DNA of 64,000 nt from Coriaria nepalensis (Eukaryota; Streptophyta; Magnoliopsida; Cucurbitales; Coriariaceae). A program made the position numbers and the translations under genes. Within the stretch, counting starts at the first letter, position 1, and the number at the start of each line of letters is the position of its first letter. The stretch covers positions 7,003,501-7,067,500 of the forward strand of contig CP114491.1 of assembly GCA_027186245.1 (NCBI GenBank), written 5' to 3'. Shown one piece after another: positions 32,578-43,458 of this stretch. The notes beneath the pieces were generated by a model. It was given only the letters and a program-made list of their open reading frames with translations, had not been told where the DNA came from and made no database searches.

Positions 32578-35500
32578 TATAAATTTTAATATAAGTAAAA
32601 TTTGTATGTATTTTTATTAATTTAAATTTTTTATTTATAATATAAAAAATGTAGTATATAAAAAAATGATGAAGAAATAATGAGAATTAAATTGGTATAA
32701 TTATATAAAAAAAAAAAAGAAAATTATGGGTTTATTATGTATTAATTTAAACATGCCCCCTCAAATTAGAGCATGTAGATTGGTAATACCTAATTTGCTG
32801 GAAAGAGTGTAGAAGAAGTCGTTGCCGAGAGCTTTGGTGAATATGTCAGCTAACTGATGAGCGGAGCGAACATGAGAGGTGGTGATGAATCCAGCGCATA
32901 ATTTTTGGCGAATAAGGTGGCAGTCGATTTTAATGTGTTTTGTATATTCATGAAAAATAGGATTCTAAGCGATTTGGGGGGCGGATTGATTGTCGCAAAG
33001 AAGAGTCATGAGTGTCGGATGAGAAACATTGAGATCAAAGAGGAGTTGTTTAAGCTAGGTGAACTCACAAGTAATAATAGCCATAGCGCGATATTCGGTT
33101 TCGGCGGATAAACGAGCAATTGTGGATTGTTTTTTTGTGCACCAAGAGATGAGACTACGACCAAGCCGAATAAAAAAAACCAATAGTCGATCGGCGGGTG
33201 GGATAACTAGCTCAATCAGAGTCGATGTAAGCGGTGATATGTAGATTATTAGAAGAAGGGGAAAAACCCCTTGACCAGGAATACCTTTGAGATATCGAAA
33301 AACACGAACGACGACATCGAAGTGTGGGGTACGAGGAGCATGCATGAATTGATCGAGAATATTGATAGAGAAGACAATGTATGGACGAGTGATAGTGAGG
33401 TAGATGAGGCGACCAACAAGATGAAGATAGTGCCCTGGATTAGAGAGAAGATCACCATCGGTATGATTGAGATTCAGATTTTGTTCCATAGGAAAAGAGA
33501 CTGGACGAGAGCCGAGATGACCACTATCAGAGAGAATGTCAAGAACGTATTTCCACGAGGAGAGAGAAATACTAGTAGGGGAATGAGCCACTTTAAGGCC
33601 GAGAAAATATTTTAGAGAGCCTAAGTCCTTTGTCTTGAAGTGACGCGTGAAATGTTCTTTGAAGAAATTGATATGTGAAAGGTGAGTGCATGTAACCAAC
33701 AAGTAATCCACATAAACAAGGACAATAGAGAATGAAGAGCTAGTGGTGAGTGTGAAAAGAGAGCGATTTGTCTACGATTGAATAAAACTTGCACTAAGAA
33801 AAACATATGTTATTTTAAAAAACCAATTGCGAGAGGCTTGTTTGAGGCCGTAAAGGGATTTCCAGAGGTGACAAACTCGGGTATCACCGGTGGAGAAATA
33901 ATTAGGGGGAGATTGCATATAGACCTCCTCATCAAGGTCCCCACGGAGGAACGTATTATGAACATCTAATTAATGGATGATCCAATTTTGGGTAGCAGCT
34001 ATGGCAAAAACACAGCGGACATTGACCATTTTAGCAACATGAGCAAATGTTTCATGATAATCTAAACCTTCAACCTAAATAGAACCTTTAGTAACAAGAC
34101 GCGTCTTATATCGCTCAAGGGTTCCATTCGCACGTAGTTTGGTTTTGAGAACCCATTTCAACCAATTGGCTTCTTTCTAGCAGGAAGAGGCTCTAGTGTC
34201 CAGGTATTGTTGTCTTCCAAGAAATGTAATTCGAACTTAATGGCCTCACGCCAGTGGGCATGGTGTGCGACATCAAAGTAAAAAGAAGGCCCAACAGTGG
34301 CAGTTAACGCATATAAAAGTTTATTATGGGAAGGAGAGAAACGAGTATAAGAGAGAAAAGATGATAGTGGATATGGCGTACCTAAGAATGTGGAAGTGGT
34401 GAAGGACGTAATGGGAGTGTCTTGTAAGGTGGGATAAATGTAGTCAGGGAAATGGTGAGGAGCATGAGTCGTGCAATGAAGATGAGCTAGAATGGGTGGT
34501 GGAGGAGCTGAAGGTTATGGAGAGTGAGAGGGAGTCTGAGAAGGTGTTGTACGAGGTAAAGGAATGGAGGGGATATCAGGGACAGGGAAGGGAATGATGG
34601 GTGTAGAGGAAGGGATAATGTGGGTGAGAAAATGAAATTGATTCTCGAAGAAAGTGACATCATAAGAAAAGAAGATAGATTGAGTGTCAAGATTATAAGG
34701 TTTGTAAGATTTTCGATTACTCGGATATCCGATGAAAATACATTTGGATGATCGAGTGTAAAACTTAACACGGTGAGCTCGAAGGGTCTGAGCATAACAT
34801 AAGCAACCAAAAACACGAAGGCGAGAGTAAGAGGGAGGTTTGTTAAAAATCAATCCAAAAGGAGATTTATGATTAAGTGAAACGCTAGGGGTGTGATTAA
34901 TTAAAATAGGTAGCAGTTAAAATGCAGTAGCCCCAAAATTGAATAGAGAGATTAGTTTGCAAAACGAAGGCATCGTGCAACATTTAAGAGATGTCGATAT
35001 TTTCATTTAGTAACTCCATTTTGTTGGGAGGTTTCAACGCAAGTATGCTCATGTAAAACACCATTCTTAGAAAAAAAAAAGTTTGAAGGGGAAGAGATAG
35101 AAATTCTTGCTCATTATCAATCCGAATAGCTTTGATAGTAGTAGAAAATTGAGTGCGGATGAATGCAAAAAAATTCATCAGATAATGTATGACTTCAAAT
35201 TTAAAATGTAACAAGTAAACCCAAGTATATCAAGAAAAGTCATCAACGATAGTAAGAAAATAGTGTTTACCGGTTAATGAAGCAGACTTATATCCATCCT
35301 AGATATCACAAAAAATTCTATATGAAGGAAACATGCTTTTATTAGGAATATTAAAAAAAGGGAGACAAGTATGCTTCAAATGAGCACACATAACACAATC
35401 AGATAACTATTTAGAGATATCAATAACATTAGGAATTGAAATTTAAGAAGGGTGACCTAAACAAAGATGCCATAAGTTTGATTTTTTTTTAGGAGTGGAC

Positions 35501-37129
35501 CGACAAAGCAGCAAAACATTTTCGTGGGCCGGGTTTGAAGACATAGAGCCCATTGCACATTTCACTTGCTCTAATCAGCCTCTTCGATGTCGGGCTCTGA
35601 AAATAAACATTAAATGGGAGAGAAAAAAATAAAACAATAAAGTTATTGAGTTAATATGGGTCTAAATAATAAATTAAAATGAAAAGGGGTGAAAATGACA
35701 TTTTGGAGAATTAAAGTGGGGGAAAGGGAAATTTCCCCCATCTCTTGCACGGATAAGGTAGAACCCATAGGAATAGAGAGAGAGAGAGGCTGAGGGAGGC
35801 GCCTTAGGGGGGAGAAGAAAGCGCGGCGGCAACAAACATGGTGTGACGTGCCGGAATAAATGGTCCAGGCGGCTAGCGGAGGAGATTTAGAGGAGTGGAA
35901 GACATTACCCACGAAGTTGATGGTGGGATTCGAATCGACAATGGGGTTCATGGTGAAGTAGATCTAGAACGAAGGTGGAGCCGGCAGTGCATGAGGTTTG
36001 CAAAGCATATCTGATAGTTGTTGGAAGACGTCCATCGAGAGCTGAACCAAGGGATGAGGCACGGTGACAGCAGCTGCAATGGCTAGAGGTTTGCTGAGGA
36101 TAGAGAAGCACTGTCGTAGTTCCCGGCCAAGTAGATATTCGATGAGTCGCCAGCACCAGTCACGCGTATGACCTTCTTTTCCTCACTCGTAACATTTGTA
36201 ATTATTTATGTGTGATGGGGGCTTGTGAACAGCTGAGGCCGTAGCATCTGTAGGAAGGGAAAGGTGGAGGAGTTGTTTCTTTTCTTCTTCATAGAGAATG
36301 GAGAAAATTTTATTTGATTATGGGAAGGGGTTCAGTAGCTAAGATTTGGCTCTGTAAGGCAAAATAAGAGTTGTTCAAACCTAGGAGAAATTGATAGACT
36401 TGTTCGCTGGATTCTCGCTATTGGTAGGTGGTGAGATCCATAACAAGTTGAAGGGATGCAAGTTCTTACCATAATTATTCTAGGTGACCATAATAGTTGG
36501 GAATGATTAGGTGTAGTTAGTTAAGAGAGGTTATATCACGTTTAATCTGAAAAATACATGCTCGGTTTCCATGGGCAAATCGAGATGTCAGGTCGCTCCA
36601 TAGGGCAAATGGGGGTATCGTGAAAATTCAGGGTACGGGTCAAGTTGGGTTCTATGGCGTTTAGGAGTTAAGTGAACACAATATTCTTGGTCTAATCCCA
36701 TTGCTTGTAGTCGGGGTGACTCTTATCAGAGGGAGAGAGAGATCCATCCATAAAACACAATTTGTTTTTTGCATTCAAAGCTCGAGTGATTGCTCATAGC
36801 CATTAGGAGAAATTGTCGTCATTAAGTTGTTTAGAAACTAACATTAGGTTTGGGGAATTAGAAGAGTGGAGATAGTAAGGAGATGTATGAGATTTGAGAG
36901 GCTCGGTAGACATTTTAGGAAGGGGGGAAGAGATTCAAGGTAGGCCTATAATTGTTTAGGCTCTGATACCATGCAAAATTTATAATATGTAAAACTCGTA
37001 TGTTTTCATTAACATAGGATCTCTATTTATAATATAAAAGGTGTAGTATATAAGGAAATAATAAGAATTAAATTGGTAGAACTATACAAGGAAAGAAAAT
37101 TAAGTGCTAATTATGTGCTAATTTTAACA
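32578..37129 (-). mobile_element. Ty1/copia LTR retrotransposon, decayed, antisense (copia-2)
   Basis: The element reads on the minus strand. The 5' LTR is 36972-37129 and the 3' LTR about 32578-32753. They share the 'tttataatataaaa', 'gtgtagtatata' and 'gaattaaattggta' blocks. The primer-binding site, complement of TGGTATCAGAGCC, lies at 36959-36971, adjoining the 5' LTR. The polypurine tract (minus strand AATTTGAGGGGGCA) adjoins the 3' LTR. Gag starts near 36913. The flanks GTTAA and GTTCG do not form a clean target-site duplication. Confidence 0.88.
33055..36913 (-). pseudogene. Broken gag-pol of copia-2
   Basis: In order on the minus strand: gag from 36913 (ALNAKNKLCFMDGSLSPSDK with stops); protease at about 35870, reading WTIYSGTSHHVC, where the catalytic Asp is replaced by Tyr; integrase core near 35214-34984 and its C-terminal segment 34853-34515 ([22 protein letters not shown]); reverse transcriptase with the active-site box changed from YVDDL to YVDYL at about 33700; and RNase H ending at 33055 (ARLSAETEYRAM). 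Several frameshifts. Two catalytic residues are lost, so it is dead. Confidence 0.85.
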
Positions 37130-37735
37130 GTTCGTGCCCCATCTAGATTTACTTAGTTACCTTGACGGCTCTACTCCGTCTTATGCCCGCGGAATCGATA
37201 CCACTTCCTCCAGTGCCTTTGTGGATATCACCAACAACCCAATATTGACTACACCGATACCTTTATTCTTGTGATTAAGACTATCATCACTCTTACAATT
37301 ATGAAATGGTGGTCCATGCATCGAATAGACATTATCAACGCCTTTTTTCATGGCGATTTATATAAAGCCATATATATGACCCAACCATCAAGCTTTATTG
37401 ATCAGGCCCATCTATCACATCTTTTTTGTCTTCGACGTTCTCTCTATCATCTTAAACAGATTCCATGAGCTTGGTATCATGCACTTAGTAATACTCTTCT
37501 TTCTCTTGACTTCACTCAAGCTAAGTATGATGCTTCATTGTTTATTCTTCACAAAGTCATTATCGTCACTTATTTCCTCTTTTATGTTAATGATCTCCTT
37601 ATCACCGAGAGTGATTCCATTCTTATTTTGAAGATTGGTAGGCCACATTAGTGCTCTTTTCTTTGTCAAAGATCTCAGCTCATTGACATTCTTTCTTGGT
37701 GTCAAAATTCTCCATTACCCTGAGAGGGTACTTTT
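37130..37735 (+). pseudogene. Internally deleted copia fragment, gag joined to RT (copia-3)
   Basis: A plus-strand gag-like start (DLLSYLDGSTPSYARG) at about 37147 is followed within 120 bp by reverse transcriptase blocks: MHRIDIINAFFHGDLYKAIY at about 37318, FYVNDLLITE at about 37580. Thousands of bases are missing between these domains. The RT box reads YVND instead of YVDD. The fragment ends at 37735 where the LTR of copia-4 starts. Confidence 0.75.
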
Positions 37736-38583
37736 TGTTGGACTTTTCAAATGATGTTGAATTTTTCAAAACAATAGTTAAAATGTAAATGAGTTAAAAG
37801 CATAAGCCCAAAAAAATACTTCATAAATGCAATTAAATTCATCCCATATTATCTTCATAACTTCACAAAAAAGTTTGGATCTTTATATCATTTTCTAATT
37901 ATCTCTTTATCCTTAAGTACCATTAATCCACTAGTAAACGATCAATTTATAACTTAATTATAAATTTAAGCTCAAGACAATTCAGTTCCAGAATTAATCC
38001 TTAAGAGAACCAACATACAATCTTTTATGAAGAAGGTTTGGATTCCATATTTGTAAACCATGTTCACAGATGCTTATCCTAATGATCTCCAAAACAAAAT
38101 TTTTAGCCTATTTTACATGCAAACCGTGACGAGTGATAATGAATTCAGGCTGATATGTATATGATCATCTATTGATATGAACAAAATTTTTTATGGAAAT
38201 TGGTATGTTGATAAAAACAATTAATTCATATTAGGTCATGTCCTATGTAATTCAATTATATAAAGTACATTTACTAAGATGTCTATCTATATCAGTGATC
38301 CGGATCTAGATCACTTACATCTATAATGCTAATGAACCGTACTAGTAATCATTAATTAAAGATTTCATATTCAATATGTTGCGAACAATTTAATTCATTA
38401 TCCATAATCTTAATTCTATCGTACTAATATAAGATTATAGTTATATAAATGAATTTAGAATCCTATGATATTTATCCACATTATTTAATAATAACACATT
38501 CAAACAATTATATAAAAAAATATAACTTTATTAATTTCATAAAATTGTACTTATTACATGTCTTTAGGGCACCATGCCCAACA
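37736..38583 (-). repeat. 3' LTR of a copia element (copia-4), antisense
   Basis: On the minus strand it starts TGTTGGGC and ends GTCCAACA, short terminal inverted repeats typical of LTRs, 848 bp long. It is followed at 38584-38600 by the complement of a purine-rich tract (minus strand AGGGCAAGTGGGAGAT), exactly where a polypurine tract should lie. Confidence 0.75.
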
Positions 38584-38710
38584 ATCTCCCACTTGCCCTA
38601 AAGCAAGTGAAGCATCTCCCTTATCTTTATATTATGTACATGATCCCTAAAAGACTTCGTTAGAAGTGTCTTGGTAAACGAATCTACAAGGTTATATTCC
38701 GACGCTGTCT
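38584..38710 (-). pseudogene. RNase H C-terminus and polypurine tract of copia-4
   Basis: The minus strand from about 38697 to 38602 reads NLVDSFTKTLLTKSFRDHVH, then ends at a stop near 38604. This is the conserved last block of copia RNase H (the D-x-(F/L)-T-K-x-L pattern). The rest of the element upstream is missing; the 166-bp tandem array takes its place. Confidence 0.7.
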
Positions 38711-39345
38711 TTATAACCTCACATAAAAGTTTGGCTCTTTTTATCATTTTCTAATGTCTAAACATTATATTTGAAACAAAAAAGGTTGAATCTTACACAA
38801 AAGAACATAAAGGTCTAACATTTCTATGAAATCCTAAGACTTGAAGGTTACACATAGAATCACGAAAGTTGAACATTTCATTATTTCACATTAAGTTTGG
38901 ATCTTTCTATCATTATTCAATATTTAAAAATTATATTTGGAACAAAAAATATTGGATCTCACATAAAAAAATATACAAGTCTAACATTTCTATGAAACCA
39001 TAATACATAAAGGTTATACATAGAACTACAAAGGTTAACCCATTTATTACGTCATCTTAAATTTAGATCTTTCTATTATGACATAATATCTAAATATTAT
39101 GTTTGAAGCCATAAATGTTGGATCTCATATAAAAGAACATAAATGGTCAACCTTTCTATGAAACCATAATACTTAAGGTTACACATATAACCACAAAAGT
39201 TGAACCTTTCATTACTTCACCTTAAGTTTGGATCTTTCTATCATTACCTAATATATCTAGACATTATATTTAGAATAAAAAAATATTGGATCTCACACAA
39301 AAAATGTTGGATCTCATATAAATGAGTACCACAAAAATCATAAAA
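38711..39345. repeat. 166-bp tandem repeat array, about 3.7 copies
   Basis: Homologous points ('gtttgg(a/c)tctttctatcat' and variants) fall at 38729, 38895, 39061 and 39226, so the period is 166, 166 and 165 bp. Each unit also holds 'ttggatctcacataaaa(g)aacat' and 'tttctatgaaaccataatac'. The length is near one nucleosome repeat, as in plant satellites. One similar segment of about 45 bases occurs at 37860 inside the neighbouring LTR, hinting that the array was seeded by copia-4 sequence. Confidence 0.85.
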
Positions 39346-41110
39346 TTTAAAAAGATTATATCATATCTTATCATAAAGGTTTAGGGCATTTGGGATTCGG
39401 TCATGTAGCCTTATTATGTCCAAAAACCTCACATTTGTTACACTTATTCATCTTTTGTTGAAATTTATCTTTGAAGGTATACATCTCTTCTTCCCATCTC
39501 TCAGTTTGTTTATACATTATAGGAAGTTTGATAATAATGGACCGTAAACTTGATAAAAAGTGCTAGTCATCTTAGTAAATGACTTATCTTTCTCCTTCCA
39601 TTCATCATCGAAACATATGATTATGAAAAAAAATTTCATTTATGTAGAAATAAAAATATATTTAAAAAAATCAGTATACTTTCAAGACTATATAGAGCAA
39701 TAAAGTTTAGAGATCACACTTGAAAAGTATTGTCTAACTTGTCTAATTTTCCAATGTCTTAAGTTTTGTGAGATATTGAGAAATAATTTGATTATGTATT
39801 TTTGTCATAATTTCCCAATATATACATTCGCTTAAGGCATTGGAAGATCGAAAAAAGTTTTGATTATGTTTCCCTTTCCCAATTTCCTAATGTCTAGCTT
39901 AACTTAAGATATTGAAAATTGAGAATTTTTTGAATTTGTTCATTTTCTCAATTTTTCAGTATTGTCTCAATAAGAATATATTGGAAAATTGAGAAAAAAC
40001 GCATTACGTCTGTTTTTTAGATTTTCTAGATTTTCTAGATTTTTTAATTTTCACCTTTTTACTTTCTTTTATTTGTAGAATGAGCGATTTAAAATATTTA
40101 TTAGAAACAAAATATGAATAGAATAAGCCTAAAATATGATATCAAATTTTCAAAAGAAGTGGAAATGTTTTGATGAACCTAACCTTAAACTTAGAAGTTT
40201 ATTTATATTCAAAATCTTCATTTTTTTTTTATTACAATCTTACAAAGATCAAAATTTAAAACTAATCAGAAAAAAAAAAAGAAAAGAAAAAGAAAATGGC
40301 CTCCCATAAAAAAAATGCTAAGATAGCTTGTATTACCATTGTCTTAAAAGAATAATTTCATTAAATATTTTATATCTTTTTTATTTCTTTTTTAATGAAA
40401 TAATATTTACTATCACTAAGAAGAAAACAAATTTCTTAAATTAATTTTTAAACATTTTTTCTCCCTGGGACCCAAACCCAAAAAAGAAAGATCAATATTA
40501 TCGTTAGACCATGAGACGTGCCACGTCTAGCAGCATATCCAGTGGTATAATATAAGAACTTAGAAGGTGATACGTGTAGAATTATATGCCTAAACTTTAT
40601 ATATTATATAAATATAAATGTATATTATAAAACCATATATATTATAATGTGTGATGCTTATATACCTAAACTTTTGACCCGCCCAACCGCCAGGCGTTAC
40701 TTTCTGTATTTAAGTCGGATTCAAACTTTTTACGATATTAAAATTATATTTAAAATTTATTTAATAATATTAAAAATCTAATTATTTCTTGAAGTTTGTA
40801 ACTAATTGCGGCAGGCCTTTTCGAATTCCCAAAAAAAAAAACCTTGGCCCGTCACTGGCGTGTAATAACAGCGTAAGTTGAACGGGGACAGGAAACGAAT
40901 GAAAGAAACTCTGAGGTATATAAACAAACAGTTCAAGTAATTTGAATGTAAAAAACATTTGTTCTTATTCTTCTTATTCTTTCAAAGTTCAAGTTCTCTT
41001 CTTCTGAATCTTCTCGTTCTTTGCTTATAATATAATAAATATATAATTGGAGAAAGCAAAAACCCACGGGAACCAGAAAACGAAGAAGAAGAAGGCTCAC
41101 GTTAGCAAAG
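39346..41110. other. AT-rich spacer and TPK promoter/leader
   Basis: No gene seen. Segments near 39720-39990 repeat a 'ttttccaatgtctta(a)gttt...gagatattga' theme about four times at irregular spacing. From about 40930 the sequence is the likely TPK promoter and leader. The leader includes an out-of-frame ATG at 41047 whose ORF (86 codons) overlaps the TPK start. Confidence 0.4.
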
Positions 41111-43011
41111 ATGGAAGTGATGCGGCATTCCTCCGCCTTCCTCCTCCCTTCTATTCCCTCCGACCACTGCCCCCCGCTAACCTACGCTCTCGTCGTTCTC
41201 AACCAGTGTCTCCCTACATTCACTCCTCTCTTGTGGAAGCACGGTACTTTTTCTCCCTGCACCTTCTTCTTCACTCCTCTTTCCCCGAGTATGTCTTCGT
41301 CTTTTAACTTCTTAGGTTTTCTTTTCAGATTTGGAATCTGATTCAGTGAGATTTTATATTTTATATTTTATATTTTATATTTTATATTTTATATTTTATA
41401 TTTTATATGGTGTTTGTGTAGAGCAGCAAAACTTCGTTTGTGTGCTGATGGAGGTGCTAATCGACTGTTCGACGAAATGCCTCATAGATTCCCTCTTGAA
41501 AACGCTTTCGATGTTCGTACGAGGTCAGCCTCCTTCTTTCTATGATGGATTTCCTTTTTGTTTGTGCCTTGTCGTTTGCGAATTATTGGTTTGATCTTTC
41601 TTCCATTTTTGGGATTTGGAGTTCTAATGACTAATGGAAAGATCCCTTTTTTCACATCAACTCACGAGGAAGGCGTAATAATTGAGAAAGAAGTTTGGTG
41701 CCTTTTTCTTTGGGGGCCATGGAAAAAACTGCTTTTGCTTCATTCTTTTTCCTTTTTTTTTTTTCCCTCACCAAGTTTAATTCAACCCATCACAAGTAAT
41801 TTTATGGAAAAGCTTGAAGGATTCTGAGGTAGACAAATTTTGTTTCTGTATGTTCAAGTAACTGAATTCTAGCGTAAAACTATAAAGATGGGATGAATGC
41901 ACTAGAAACCACATCAAAATTTGGCTTTATATTTTGACCTTTGTTCTTTATGTTAACTCTGATAGAGTGTGTTATTTTCTACTTATTCTTGGATCGGAAG
42001 CAAAGTTTCAATTTTAGGCTCTGCCTTTATATTTTTACCTAAGTAATTCTTCTCTGTTTAAAGCAAAATAAATGTGTTTGTGTTGGACCCGAAAAGTTAG
42101 TAATTCTAACCCTCAAGATCTGTCTCAGGTACAAGCCCGATGTCATTAAGGGAGACATGGATTCAGTCCGCACAGAAGTATTGGAGTACTACACAAACCT
42201 GGTAGCTATATAGGGCTTTCACTTTTCCCCCTCCCTCTTTCCTTTAAAACTACTCGGTCAATTCTGTTTTTTGAATAGTTTATACTTTGTTTTGAGATGC
42301 ATATAGTTCCTCTTTTCACATCTGACCAACTCGAGTCATTAAAATTCAGTTTGTTCTTCCCCTTACAGGGAACCCAGGTAGTAGATGAATCTCATGATCA
42401 AGACACTACAGATTTACACAAGTGTATAGCATACGTACTTAATTATGATTTCACCCCAATCACAGAGAAGTCATATGTAAGTTACATGGAAATTATTTTC
42501 ATTTGAAAAATAAATTATATTGATAATTACTGTTTCTCTAAACTACTTTTAGCTATGCATACTTGTTGCTGGAGCACTAGGAGGCAGATTTGACCATGAG
42601 ATGGGAAACATTAATGTCCTATATCGTTTCTCAACGACCCGTATAATTCTTCTGTCTGATGACTGCCTTATCCACCTTCTACCGAGAAGTCACCATCACG
42701 AGATCCACATCCAGCCATCCCTTGTGGGTCCACATTGTGGTCTCATCCCTATCGGGATGCCCTCTGCAAGTACCACATCCACTGGCCTCCAGTGGGATCT
42801 AAGTAAGCAAGCCTGACTGTCATCTCTTAAATGTGATTTTTCTTCTCTCTCGAATGCATTAAATATTAATATCATGTCTATAATAACAGATGAAACGGAG
42901 ATGAGATTTGGGGGGTTAGTTAGTACATCAAATATAGCTAAAGATGACAAAATTGAAGTGAAGTCTGATTCTGATCTTCTGTGGACAATCTCTATCAAAA
43001 AGGTTGTGTAA
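41111..43011 (+). CDS. TPK1: Thiamine pyrophosphokinase (TPK)
   Basis: Cytosolic enzyme that transfers pyrophosphate from ATP to thiamine, giving thiamine diphosphate. Six exons: 41111-41243, 41427-41523, 42129-42201, 42369-42476, 42553-42802 and 42890-43011, giving 260 residues. The N-terminus has YALVVLNQCLP. Catalytic-domain motifs are CADGGANR (50-57), IKGDMDS (83-89), DESHDQDTTD (107-116) and GALGGRFDHEMGN (144 onwards). The C-terminal thiamine-binding part has GPHCGLIPIG, LQWDLNETEMRFGG and LLWTISIKK. The exon-2 acceptor is GAGCAG, a tandem NAGNAG site. Using the CAG gives HAKLRL as in Arabidopsis, while the GAG three bases earlier would add one Ala. An overlapping upstream ORF from 41047 could temper translation. 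Confidence 0.96.
41351..41408 (+). repeat. (ATTTTAT)8 minisatellite in TPK intron 1
   Basis: About 8.3 perfect heptamer copies, only 13 bases upstream of the exon-2 acceptor. Because it forms the T/A-rich tract just before the NAGNAG acceptor, its copy number sets the branch-to-acceptor region. Confidence 0.9.
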
Positions 43012-43303
43012 TGTAAGCGAGGTTCTTCGGCAACACCTTGCGGTTACTATAGCATACCTTATTTCAATTTTTTTCTTCCTCTCAATGTAAAAATTGTTAT
43101 GAGTATCCTTGTATTGTGCTGTGGCAAATTTATATTCTAATAGCAAAATGATACCTCCTATTTTTGGACATCAGTGTTTGTTATATGTTTGGTTGGGGGT
43201 AGGGGGATTTTTTGGGGTCGGACATGCAAAAGGGATCCCAATCTTTAATACTCTTGTCCGATATTCATTGGAAGGGTTGAGATATTTCTTCCCAATGCAC
43301 TGA
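43012..43303. other. TPK 3' UTR and short spacer
   Basis: No convincing exon of the AlkB-like gene is seen here, although the family would need an N-terminal part of about 100 residues. The plus-strand frame ending in 'FFPMH' then TGA at 43301 may be decayed exon sequence, but I cannot align it. Confidence 0.4.
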
Positions 43304-43458
43304 GCTGAGCTGAGCTGCCAGTCCACCGAGGAGATCCGTGTCCTTTCCAAGGAGATCAATGGGGATGAAGAAGGCTGTCTTTTACCATCAAATTTGTTGC
43401 GGAGAGATCCCTTCTTTGACCAACTAACTGCAAATGTATATCAACAAGCCGAGGCATG

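Noticed and set aside
33059..33969. Plus-strand ORFs of 61-114 codons within copia-2
   Set aside because: Antisense to the RT and RNase H of the minus-strand element.
43171..43359. Minus-strand 62-codon ORF downstream of TPK
   Set aside because: Short, no domain, and antisense to exon A of the AlkB-like gene.
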